Shown here in pieces: positions 1 to 6,595 of a DNA stretch of 6,595 nucleotides. Made by a program: the position numbers and the translations under genes. The stretch covers positions 1-6,595 of the forward strand of contig CABQMM010000070.1 in assembly GCA_902465215.1 (NCBI GenBank). Reading direction: 5' to 3'. Below the pieces are notes generated by a model. The model saw only the letters and a program-made list of their open reading frames with translations, was not told the DNA's origin and did not search any database. Within the stretch, counting starts at the first letter, position 1, and every line of letters begins with the position of its first letter. This stretch comes from an uncultured Bacillota bacterium (GTDB lineage Bacteria > Bacillota > Clostridia > Peptostreptococcales > Anaerovoracaceae).

Positions 1-1549
<1,549 letters not shown>

Positions 1550-1584
1550 GTGATTTTTTCCTTTATGTTTTATTATTCTTGGCG

Positions 1585-2868
1585 TCAGATATATTCATCC
1601 AGCGCCGCTTCTACCTCGGGCATCTTCTTTACCTTCGGCTTATCCGTTATTTCCCCGCGGAAAACAACCATGTCGATATTTCTGAGTGCCGCAAGATTTT
1701 CGAGCGGATTTTCCTTCGTAAGTATGAAGTCTGCAGATTTTCCGGCCTCAATGCTTCCGGTAATGTCTCCCACGCCTGCAAGCTGTGCATTCCGCTTCGT
1801 TGCCGTATAGAGCGCAAAAGCATTTGAAACGCCGCAGTATTTGTGGAAATAGTTCAGTTCTCTCCACATATCGTAATGTGTGATGTAAGGGCAGCCCGTA
1901 TCCGTGCCGAGTCCCACCGGAATTCCGTTCGCAAGGCAGGCCTTTGCACATTCCAAAATGCCTTCGAATACGATTTTGCCGTTGTACTGTGCGACTTCCG
2001 TTATGTGCGTTGTTTCTCTGTCGAATTCAGCAAACGGAAGTGCCGGAGAGATGGTAGCGACAAGAAATGCGCCTTTTTCCTTAAATAATTCTATGATTTC
2101 CGCGTCCGGCTTTGCTCCGTGTTCAATCGAATCCACTCCGTTTTCAAGCGCACACTTCACGCCCTCCGGGCTTTCGACATGTGCTGCAACCTTAAATCCG
2201 AGTGCATGTGCCTCGTCACACGCCGCCTTGACATATTCGGCAGGCATCTTAAGCTCGCCCGGTTCACCCTTGACCTTTGCGTCGAGGACGCCGCCCGTAA
2301 TCATGAGCTTAATCCAGTCAGGTTTTCCCTCCGCAATCTTTCTTACATAAGCGGCAGCTTCCTGCGGGCTTTCAGCCACATAAGCCAATGAATGCGCCAT
2401 ATGGCCGCCTTCTACAGAAACTGCCATATCGGATGCGAGGATCCGCGGTCCGACCAGCTCCTTTTTATTGATTTTATCCCGAATCAGCGAATCAAAATTT
2501 GCGACACCGCCGGAAGTACGAATCGTCGTAACTCCACTCAAAAGCTGCGTTTTCGCGGCGTTCGCACAGATTTTTATTCCTATTTTTCTGAAAAGTCCGT
2601 TCGAGGTAATCAGCTTTACTAATTTAACCGGGTCGGATTCCTTTTTCTTAGGCTTTCCTGACGACGGAAGGTGAAGATGGAGGTTAATCAGCCCGGGCAT
2701 AATGTACTTTCCGCCAAGATCCACAACCCTGTAGCCGTCCAAATCGCTGCCTGCTTCTTCTATGATTTTTTCAATTTTTTCGCCGTCGGTAAGAATGATT
2801 TTACCCCTCTGCGGCGTCATGTTTTCAGATCCGTCCAGAAGGATTCCGTTTTTATATGCAATTTTCAT
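1585..2868 (-). CDS. Metal-dependent amidohydrolase (prolidase / imidazolonepropionase-like group)
   Basis: A 427-aa amidohydrolase-superfamily enzyme with a TIM barrel and a small N-terminal beta domain, no signal peptide, presumably cytosolic. Metal-site residues are in the expected order: H64-x-H66 (MPGLINLHLHLP), K187 in DWIKLMITGG (the lysine that is carboxylated to bridge two metals in this group), H230 (AAHVES), H250 (SIEHGAK) and D323 (LGTDTG). The Lys-T-G-G form resembles the Met_dep_hydrolase_A group, which includes Xaa-Pro and other acyl-amino-acid hydrolases and is often auto-annotated as imidazolonepropionase. I see no hut genes here, so histidine degradation is not supported; the substrate is probably a small amide or peptide and remains unknown. 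I chose ATG 2868 because AGGAGG lies 5 bases upstream and the beta-domain start (MKIAYKNGILLDG) aligns there. A longer frame with a TTG start at 2922 would begin inside the predicted promoter. It is the first gene of the cluster with mtaB. Confidence 0.88.
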   Translation of the reverse strand: MKIAYKNGILLDGSENMTPQRGKIILTDGEKIEKIIEEAGSDLDGYRVVDLGGKYIMPGLINLHLHLPSSGKPKKKESDPVKLVKLITSNGLFRKIGIKICANAAKTQLLSGVTTIRTSGGVANFDSLIRDKINKKELVGPRILASDMAVSVEGGHMAHSLAYVAESPQEAAAYVRKIAEGKPDWIKLMITGGVLDAKVKGEPGELKMPAEYVKAACDEAHALGFKVAAHVESPEGVKCALENGVDSIEHGAKPDAEIIELFKEKGAFLVATISPALPFAEFDRETTHITEVAQYNGKIVFEGILECAKACLANGIPVGLGTDTGCPYITHYDMWRELNYFHKYCGVSNAFALYTATKRNAQLAGVGDITGSIEAGKSADFILTKENPLENLAALRNIDMVVFRGEITDKPKVKKMPEVEAALDEYI

Positions 2869-2873
2869 TTTTC

Positions 2874-2879
2874 CCTCCT
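2874..2879 (-). promoter_or_regulatory. Ribosome binding site deciding the amidohydrolase start
   Basis: A full AGGAGG on the minus strand, 5 bases before ATG 2868. It favours this start over the upstream in-frame TTG at 2922, which has no such site. Confidence 0.8.
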
Positions 2880-2887
2880 GTAAACTC

Positions 2888-2908
2888 TGTCCGGCAGCTC
2901 GCCGGACA
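2888..2908 (-). repeat. Perfect 8-bp inverted repeat in the amidohydrolase leader
   Basis: TGTCCGGC (2888-2895) and GCCGGACA (2901-2908) are exact reverse complements around a 5-base loop. On the minus strand the hairpin would sit about 10 bases after the predicted transcription start and 8 bases before the AGGAGG. No run of T follows on either strand, so it is not a normal intrinsic terminator. It could stabilise the 5' end of the mRNA, modulate ribosome access, or be an operator read as DNA. Confidence 0.7.
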
Positions 2909-2924
2909 AAGAAAATCCACAATT

Positions 2925-2953
2925 ATTATACTAAAATTCCGCTTAAAAGTCTA
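2925..2953 (-). promoter_or_regulatory. Sigma-A-type promoter of the amidohydrolase-mtaB-HIT cluster
   Basis: On the minus strand, -35 TAGACT (2953-2948), a 17-base spacer, then a perfect -10 TATAAT (2930-2925). Transcription would start near 2918, giving a leader of about 50 bases that contains the 2888-2908 hairpin and the AGGAGG. No equally good promoter is seen before mtaB or the HIT gene, so all three probably depend on this one. Confidence 0.65.
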
Positions 2954-2990
2954 TGGGATTTTAGGCCGCGTCGCGCCGTGCTGAGTCTCC

Positions 2991-3069
2991 AAAAACAGGG
3001 AAACACCGCCTCCGGCTCACGATGCAGGGTTTAGATTTCCGCACCGCAAAGTTCCGTGGCGGTATTTCC
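2991..3069 (-). terminator. Long inverted repeat after metY, candidate terminator
   Basis: On the minus strand, 16 bases after the metY stop, GGAAATACCGCC (3069-3058) can pair over all 12 positions with GGCGGTGTTTCC (3010-2999), with one G-U wobble. It is followed by CTGTTTTTGG, a run of five T. The 47-base interior is far longer than a normal terminator loop and contains a second GCGGTGCGG (minus strand) that could pair with the same CCGCC arm, so alternative folds are possible. The GC-rich arm plus T run at the end of an operon suggests termination. The unusual size leaves room for a decayed repeat element or a small structured RNA. Confidence 0.45.
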
Positions 3070-3085
3070 TTTTAGAACTTATAAT

Positions 3086-4390
3086 CTATTTAATCGCTTC
3101 GAAGGCGGTATCAAGCGCCGCAATCAGGTCGTCCGCATCTTCAATGCCGATGGAAAGACGGATTGTCGTTTCCTTGATTCCCTGCTCAGCCAGCTCTTCC
3201 GGTGTAAGCTGCGCGTGCGTCGTGCTTGCCGGATGAATTACCAGTGATTTTACATCCGCAATATTCGCAAGGAGCGAGAAGATTGGCAGATTGTCGATGA
3301 ATTTTTGCGCATCGGCTGCGCTGCCCTTAATATCAAAGGTAAAGATTGAGCCTGCGCCGCTTGGGAAATATCTTTCATAGAGCGCATGGCTCGGATCGTT
3401 TGGAAGGGACGGATGGTGAACCGCCTCAACCTGCGGATGGTCGTTCAGATATTCCACGATTTTAAGAGCATTCGACACATGCTGCTTTACTCTGAGCGAA
3501 AGCGTTTCCAGCCCCTGCAGGAAGATGAAAGCATGGAATGGAGAAAGTGTTGCGCCGGTATCTCTCAAAAGAATTGCTCTGATATAGGTTGCAAATGCTG
3601 CCGGGCCTGCTGCCTCAGCAAACGAAACGCCGTGATAGCTCGGATTCGGGTCGGAAATCCAAGGATACTTTCCGGAAGGCTTCCAGTCAAAAGTACCGCC
3701 GTCCACAATCACGCCGCCGATTGCAGTTCCGTGACCGCCGATGAATTTGGTCGCGGAATGCACGACAATGTCTGCGCCGTGTTCAATCGGACGAATCAGA
3801 TAAGGTGTCGCGAAGGTCGAGTCGATGACCAGCGGAATGCCGTGCTTATGTGCAACCTCTGCAACTGCTTCGATGTCGATGATATTGGAATTCGGGTTGC
3901 CGAGGGTTTCGATGAAGATTGCTTTCGTGTTTTCCTGAATGGCAGCCTCGAATGCGCCTTCTTCTTCCGGATCAACGAAAGTTGCCGTAATGCCGGAGGA
4001 AAGCGGAAGCGTATGTGCCAAAAGGTTGTAAGTTCCGCCGTAGATGGTCTTGGAAGCTACGATATGTTCGCCGCTGCGTGCGAGCGCGCCGATTGTATAA
4101 TTGATGGCTGCTGCACCGGATGCGGTTGCTAAAGCGGCTGCGCCGCCTTCCAATGCCGCGATTCTCTGCTCGAAAATGTCCTGCGTCGGATTTGTGAGTC
4201 TTCCGTAGATATTGCCTGCGTCCTTCAGGCTGAAACGGTCTGCCGCATGCTGTGCATTATGGAACACATAGGATGTGCTTGCATAGATTGGAACCGCTCT
4301 TGCGTCCGTTACCGGGTCTGCCTGTTCCTGTCCGATATGTAACTGCTTTGTTTCAAAGCTCCAGTTTCTTGAATCTCTAATATCTGCCAT
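3086..4390 (-). CDS. metY: O-acetylhomoserine sulfhydrylase (O-acetylhomoserine aminocarboxypropyltransferase)
   Basis: A 434-aa cytosolic PLP enzyme of the Cys/Met-metabolism family (fold type I) that converts O-acetyl-L-homoserine and sulfide to L-homocysteine and acetate. Visible landmarks: ETKQLHIGQ near residue 13; Y62-G-R64-x-T-N-P-T, whose Tyr and Arg usually hold the cofactor phosphate of the neighbouring subunit; SGAAA (91-95); D190 (VIDSTFATPY), which pairs with the pyridine nitrogen; and K215 in HSATKFIGGHG, the Schiff-base lysine. The long insert after IGG (FDWKPSGKYPWISDPNPSYHG), the ending TIRLSIGIEDADDLI and the length of about 430 aa favour MetY over MetB or MetC-type enzymes of about 380-400 aa. 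ATG 4390 is preferred to the ATG two codons upstream because AGGAGG is 8 bases from it but only 2 from the other. It follows metA after 42 bases, in the same operon. Confidence 0.93.
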   Translation of the reverse strand: MADIRDSRNWSFETKQLHIGQEQADPVTDARAVPIYASTSYVFHNAQHAADRFSLKDAGNIYGRLTNPTQDIFEQRIAALEGGAAALATASGAAAINYTIGALARSGEHIVASKTIYGGTYNLLAHTLPLSSGITATFVDPEEEGAFEAAIQENTKAIFIETLGNPNSNIIDIEAVAEVAHKHGIPLVIDSTFATPYLIRPIEHGADIVVHSATKFIGGHGTAIGGVIVDGGTFDWKPSGKYPWISDPNPSYHGVSFAEAAGPAAFATYIRAILLRDTGATLSPFHAFIFLQGLETLSLRVKQHVSNALKIVEYLNDHPQVEAVHHPSLPNDPSHALYERYFPSGAGSIFTFDIKGSAADAQKFIDNLPIFSLLANIADVKSLVIHPASTTHAQLTPEELAEQGIKETTIRLSIGIEDADDLIAALDTAFEAIK

Positions 4391-4398
4391 TTTCATTT

Positions 4399-4404
4399 CC
4401 TCCT
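4399..4404 (-). promoter_or_regulatory. Ribosome binding site deciding the metY start
   Basis: A full AGGAGG on the minus strand in the 42-base metA-metY gap. Spacing is 8 bases to ATG 4390 and only 2 bases to ATG 4396, so translation most likely begins at 4390 (MADIRD). Confidence 0.75.
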
Positions 4405-4432
4405 ATATATCTTCGTTTTCTGTTCAAAATAT

Positions 4433-5353
4433 TCAAATTTTGTCCTTATACAAGTCATAAGGCGTAATCTGGTAAACATAATAGTTGAGCCAGTTGGAAA
4501 ACAGCAGGTTCGCGCAGCTTCTCCAAGTTGCCTTCGGCGTTTTGCTCGGGTCGTCACCCGGGAAATAGTTTTCCGGAACGCAGGTGTCTGCGTCTTTTTT
4601 GATGTCCCTGAAGTATTCGTTTGAAAGCGTGTTCGGGTCATATTCCGGATGTCCTGTCACGAAAATTCGGCTGTTTTCTTTGTCCAGAATCAGGAAAGCT
4701 CCTGCCTTGTCCGACTCCGCCATAATTTTCAATTCGGGATGTTTGCGAATATCTTCCGTTTTAATGCCCGTGTGTCTGGAATGCGGCACATAGAAAACAT
4801 CGTCGAAGCCTCTGACAATTTCCTCATCGTCCGAAAGCAGTTCGTGCCGAAAGACTCCCGAAAGCTTCTTATCAAAATCATATTTCTCAATTCCGTAATG
4901 GTAGTAAAGTCCTGCCTGCGCCGCCCAGCAGATAAACATCGCCGAGGTTACATGGTTTTTGCTCCACTCCATGATATCCGTAATTTCGTCCCAGTAGTCG
5001 ACATCCTCAAACTCCAGTTTTTCCACCGGGGCGCCCGTAATAATCATGCCGTCGAAATAGTCGTGCTTGATTTCCGAATAGGACTTGTAGAATTTTTGGA
5101 GATAAACATCCGTCGAATTCTTGTACTCATGGGAATCCATACGGATGAATGTAATTTCCACCTGCAGCGGTGAGTTGGAAAGCAGTCTCAAAAGCTGCAG
5201 CTCCGCAGACTCCTTTTCCGGCATAATGTTGACAACCGCGATTTTCAGCTGTCTGATATCCTGACTTGCCGCACGGTCTTCCGCCATGACGAAAATATTT
5301 TCTTCGTTCAGCTTCTGCACCACCGGCATTTGTTCGTTAATTCTGATTGGCAT
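4433..5353 (-). CDS. metA: Homoserine O-acetyltransferase of the MetA type
   Basis: A 306-aa cytosolic acyltransferase of the MetA (HTS) family, with a class-I glutamine-amidotransferase-like fold. It activates the hydroxyl of L-homoserine for the first committed step of methionine synthesis. The catalytic set is intact: nucleophile C142 (FICWAAQAGLYYHYG), H235 and E237 (TGHPEYD). Other family landmarks are the opening MPIRI, NIMPEKESAELQLLRLL (42-58), TGAPVEKLEF (106-115), SGVFRH and VPHSRHT. Residue 111 is Glu; work on the Bacillus cereus enzyme links Glu111 to acetyl-CoA use and Gly at this place (as in E. coli) to succinyl-CoA use. The product here should therefore be O-acetylhomoserine, which the next gene (metY) consumes. 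The many automatic labels 'O-succinyltransferase' would be wrong for this protein. The start has AAAGGAG (5370-5364), 10 bases upstream. Length is typical and nothing is truncated. Confidence 0.94.
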   Translation of the reverse strand: MPIRINEQMPVVQKLNEENIFVMAEDRAASQDIRQLKIAVVNIMPEKESAELQLLRLLSNSPLQVEITFIRMDSHEYKNSTDVYLQKFYKSYSEIKHDYFDGMIITGAPVEKLEFEDVDYWDEITDIMEWSKNHVTSAMFICWAAQAGLYYHYGIEKYDFDKKLSGVFRHELLSDDEEIVRGFDDVFYVPHSRHTGIKTEDIRKHPELKIMAESDKAGAFLILDKENSRIFVTGHPEYDPNTLSNEYFRDIKKDADTCVPENYFPGDDPSKTPKATWRSCANLLFSNWLNYYVYQITPYDLYKDKI

Positions 5354-5379
5354 TTCTGTTGTTCTCCTTTCCGCTCTTA

Positions 5380-5408
5380 ATTATAGCGTTATTTTTGTGA
5401 ATTGCCAA
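5380..5408 (-). promoter_or_regulatory. Sigma-A-type promoter of the metA-metY operon
   Basis: On the minus strand, -35 TTGGCA (5408-5403; one base off consensus), a 17-base spacer, and a perfect -10 TATAAT (5385-5380). Transcription should begin near 5373, leaving a leader of only about 20 bases that is mostly the ribosome binding site. Such a leader cannot hold a SAM riboswitch or T-box, so the control expected for methionine genes in this group must come from elsewhere, probably a DNA-binding regulator. Confidence 0.7.
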
Positions 5409-5434
5409 TAGTTTTTCAAAACATTTCACGCTAT
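5383..5434. repeat. Spaced inverted repeat ATAGCGT / ACGCTAT flanking the metA promoter
   Basis: ATAGCGT (5383-5389) and ACGCTAT (5428-5434) are exact 7-base reverse complements 45 bases apart centre to centre, about four helical turns. The inner copy overlaps the metA -10 and the outer copy lies upstream of the -35. This could be a two-site repressor with looping, or coincidence in AT-rich DNA. Confidence 0.35.
5408..5424. promoter_or_regulatory. Palindrome next to the metA -35, candidate regulator site
   Basis: ATAGTTTTTCAAAACAT contains GTTTT-TC-AAAAC, a perfect 5-bp palindrome, directly upstream of the metA -35 hexamer, where LysR-type activators usually bind. It loosely resembles the Met-box described for streptococcal MetR/MtaR regulators (TATAGTTTSAAACTATA), but only the left half matches well. 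A TTTCA word inside it recurs at 5424-5428, 5435-5439 and 5455-5459. Confidence 0.35.
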
Positions 5435-5456
5435 TTTCACTCTTTTTTTGTTCATT

Positions 5457-5485
5457 TCAACAAATATATGTGTTTTCCGCATAAT
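5457..5485 (+). promoter_or_regulatory. Possible promoter of the polysaccharide deacetylase gene
   Basis: TCAACA (5457-5462), 17 bases, then CATAAT (5480-5485): four and five matches to the sigma-A hexamers. The leader would be about 55 bases. The region is AT-rich and other -10-like words (TTATAT, 5486-5491) are present, so the exact site is uncertain. It is divergent from the metA promoter, about 50 bases away -35 to -35. Confidence 0.4.
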
Positions 5486-5547
5486 TTATATCTTTGTCGA
5501 ATATCGTTTACAGAAGAGGCTCTGACTCTTCGGATTGGAGTGTCCTT

Positions 5548-6474
5548 ATGAAGAAAACGGATTTTTTTCTTATCATCTTTCTTGTTTTTTTGATGGTGTC
5601 CGGCATTGCCTGCGGAATCAGTTCCTGCATGGGAGGCAAAATCCCCGTCTTTTCCGACGGCAGCATCCGTTTTACCGTTTCTGCGCCTTCCCGCCTTCTT
5701 TTAGACAAACGCGAAACAGTAGAAATACCGATTATCATGTACCACGGGATTACGGAAAACGGAAGAAGCGAGAGCGAATATTTCATAAGTCAAAGCCGCT
5801 TTGAAAGTGATTTAAAATGGTATAAAGACAACGGTTTTACCACGGTCCTGCCCTCGCAGCTCATCGCTTACGCAGAAAGCGGCGCGAAGCTGCCCGAAAA
5901 GCCCATACTTCTGACCTTTGACGACGGCTACTGCAATAATTATCTCTATGCTTATCCGCTGCTCGAAAAGTATGGCATGAAGGCAGTCATTTCGCTTATC
6001 GGTGCCGATTCGGAAATTTCATCTGATGATATTTACCGTGTCCCTTCAAGCTGCAATCTGTCATGGGGCGAGGTCGCCGTCATGGCAAAATCGGGACTCG
6101 TCGAGTTCGGAAACCACACCTACAACCTGCACCAAATAGCAGGCGGACGCAAAGGCGCTGACCAGAAAAAAGGAGAGTCCCTTTCCGATTATCATGCGAT
6201 TCTCTTTAAGGACCTGACGCAAAATCAGGAAAAGATTGGTCAGGCGGCAGGAAAAGCCCCTCTTATGTTTGCATGGCCCTACGGTGCTTATCCGCAGGAT
6301 AAAAATGCCGATGAGGTTTTGAAAAGTCTGGGGCTGAAGCTCTCGGTCAACTCCTACCAGCGCATGGCGCATATCACGCAGGGAGATCCGGAAAGCCTTT
6401 ACGGACTGGGAAGATACCTGCGCACGCCTGATTTCCGTCTCGAAAAGATACTTGAGGATTCCGCGGTTTTATGA
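5548..6474 (+). CDS. Membrane-anchored or secreted polysaccharide deacetylase (CE4, NodB domain)
   Basis: A 308-aa protein. Residues 2-4 (KKT) and the hydrophobic stretch 6-22 (FFLIIFLVFLMVSGIAC) form a signal peptide or N-terminal anchor. SGIAC is a poor lipobox, so lipoprotein status is doubtful. The catalytic domain begins with IPIIMYHGI (60-68), typical of the IcaB/PgaB-like branch. CE4 motifs follow: motif 1 LTFDDGY with D125 (base) and D126 (metal), motif 2 H190-T-x3-H195 (metal), and motif 3 FAWPYGAYP (241-249), then LGLKLSVNS (261-269) and LGRYLRTPDF (287-296). The enzyme should remove acetyl groups from N-acetylated sugars of a cell-envelope polymer outside the membrane; whether that is peptidoglycan or an exopolysaccharide cannot be told. 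ATG 5548 is chosen because GGAG (5537-5540) is 7 bases upstream and the signal peptide starts there; a TTG start at 5494 would add 18 unlikely residues. It is transcribed away from metA. Confidence 0.9.
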   Translation: MKKTDFFLIIFLVFLMVSGIACGISSCMGGKIPVFSDGSIRFTVSAPSRLLLDKRETVEIPIIMYHGITENGRSESEYFISQSRFESDLKWYKDNGFTTVLPSQLIAYAESGAKLPEKPILLTFDDGYCNNYLYAYPLLEKYGMKAVISLIGADSEISSDDIYRVPSSCNLSWGEVAVMAKSGLVEFGNHTYNLHQIAGGRKGADQKKGESLSDYHAILFKDLTQNQEKIGQAAGKAPLMFAWPYGAYPQDKNADEVLKSLGLKLSVNSYQRMAHITQGDPESLYGLGRYLRTPDFRLEKILEDSAVL

Positions 6475-6480
6475 TATGAT
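6452..6480 (+). promoter_or_regulatory. Candidate promoter of the right-edge gene, inside the end of the deacetylase gene
   Basis: TTGAGG (6452-6457), 17 bases, then TATGAT (6475-6480), with TGA directly before the -10 as an extended -10 element. The -35 lies in coding sequence and the -10 just after the stop codon. Transcription would start near 6487, giving a leader of about 30 bases that ends in a strong ribosome binding site. Confidence 0.45.
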
Positions 6481-6493
6481 TACATCATAAAAC
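6466..6493. repeat. Perfect 10-bp inverted repeat over the stop codon and -10 element
   Basis: GTTTTATGAT (6466-6475) and ATCATAAAAC (6484-6493) are exact reverse complements with an 8-base centre (ATGATTAC). The repeat spans the deacetylase stop codon and the candidate -10 of the next gene. It is AT-rich and has no T run after it, so it suits a repressor operator better than an intrinsic terminator. It might still act as a weak 3' end structure for the deacetylase mRNA. Confidence 0.65.
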
Positions 6494-6515
6494 ACAAGAC
6501 AAAGGAGGTATACCA

Positions 6516-6595
6516 ATGGTACCGGGAAGAAAAGAAAGAGGCAGCGTAGATGTTACGGTTAATGTAGATGTTTCCAAAATTGTAAGAAATGTGGC
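6516..6595 (+). CDS. Unrecognised protein, N-terminal fragment
   Basis: The first 26 codons of an open frame that leaves the right edge. A near-perfect ribosome binding site AAAGGAGG (6501-6508) lies 7 bases before the ATG, so the start is well supported and expression may be high. The visible protein begins with a short basic segment (residues 5-8, RKER), then alternating hydrophobic and polar residues (SVDVTVNVDV, 10-19), which suggests a beta strand, then SKIVRNV. There is no signal peptide or membrane segment. I do not recognise the family and 26 residues are too few to assign one. It lies 41 bases after the deacetylase and may be co-transcribed with it or driven by its own promoter at 6452-6480. 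Confidence 0.75.
   Translation, partial: MVPGRKERGSVDVTVNVDVSKIVRNV

Noticed and set aside
2888..2908. The leader hairpin as an intrinsic terminator
   Set aside because: No T run follows on either strand, and it lies between a good promoter and the ribosome binding site of the same gene.
2869..2922. N-terminal extension of the amidohydrolase from a TTG at 2922
   Set aside because: The codon would lie upstream of the predicted transcription start, has no ribosome binding site, and its frame runs through the leader hairpin; ATG 2868 has AGGAGG at 5 bases and the family-typical first strand.
3386..4132. Plus-strand open frame of about 248 codons opposite metY
   Set aside because: Cysteine- and arginine-rich translation without domains, fully antisense to metY, which has an intact PLP site and its own ribosome binding site.
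4649..5173. Plus-strand open frame opposite metA
   Set aside because: Antisense shadow of a gene with a complete catalytic triad; no recognisable motif of its own.
5409..5493. SAM riboswitch (S-box) or T-box upstream of metA
   Set aside because: The stretch is AT-rich with no GC-rich helices, no T-box-like element and no terminator hairpin, and it lies upstream of the predicted promoter.
5494..5547. N-terminal extension of the deacetylase from a TTG at 5494
   Set aside because: It would place 18 polar residues before a classic signal peptide; ATG 5548 has GGAG at 7 bases.

Overview
The window looks like chromosomal DNA from a low-to-mid GC Gram-positive anaerobe, most likely a member of Clostridia. 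The reasons are the strong AGGAGG-type ribosome binding sites on nearly every gene, the MtaB/HIT gene order, a MetA-type homoserine acyltransferase of the acetyl-CoA class paired with MetY, and protein sequences of Firmicutes style. This placement is inference from style and family, not from a search. There is no tRNA, rRNA, CRISPR array, insertion sequence or phage signature. Coding density is high and no gene-free stretch exceeds about 220 bases.

Layout. Bases 1-2868 (minus strand) hold a three-gene cluster read right to left: a metal-dependent amidohydrolase of the prolidase/imidazolonepropionase-like group, then mtaB (tRNA t6A37 methylthiotransferase), then the first 55 codons of a HIT-family nucleotide hydrolase that runs off the left edge. 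mtaB and the HIT gene overlap by one base (TAATG). The cluster has a good sigma-A-type promoter at 2925-2953 and a perfect 8-bp hairpin in its predicted leader. Bases 2869-3085 are intergenic and also hold a long inverted repeat that probably ends the upstream met operon.

Bases 3086-5353 (minus strand) form a metA-metY operon. MetA would make O-acetyl-L-homoserine and MetY would convert it with sulfide to L-homocysteine, the direct sulfhydrylation route to methionine. Residue 111 of MetA is Glu, the state associated with acetyl-CoA rather than succinyl-CoA use, which fits the neighbouring MetY. The metA promoter (TTGGCA-17-TATAAT) sits so close to the start codon that no SAM riboswitch or T-box fits. 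Upstream of it are a small palindrome and helically phased TTTCA repeats, suggesting control by a DNA-binding protein.

Bases 5354-5547 are a divergent AT-rich promoter region. From 5548 (plus strand) comes a membrane-anchored or secreted polysaccharide deacetylase (CE4/NodB fold). Its stop codon lies inside a 10-bp perfect inverted repeat that overlaps a candidate promoter for the next gene, which starts at 6516 with a very strong ribosome binding site and is cut off after 26 codons. I do not recognise that last protein.

I see no evidence for a wholly new multi-gene system. The points most worth following are regulatory: the riboswitch-free metA promoter with its phased repeats, and the palindrome over the promoter of the unknown right-edge gene.
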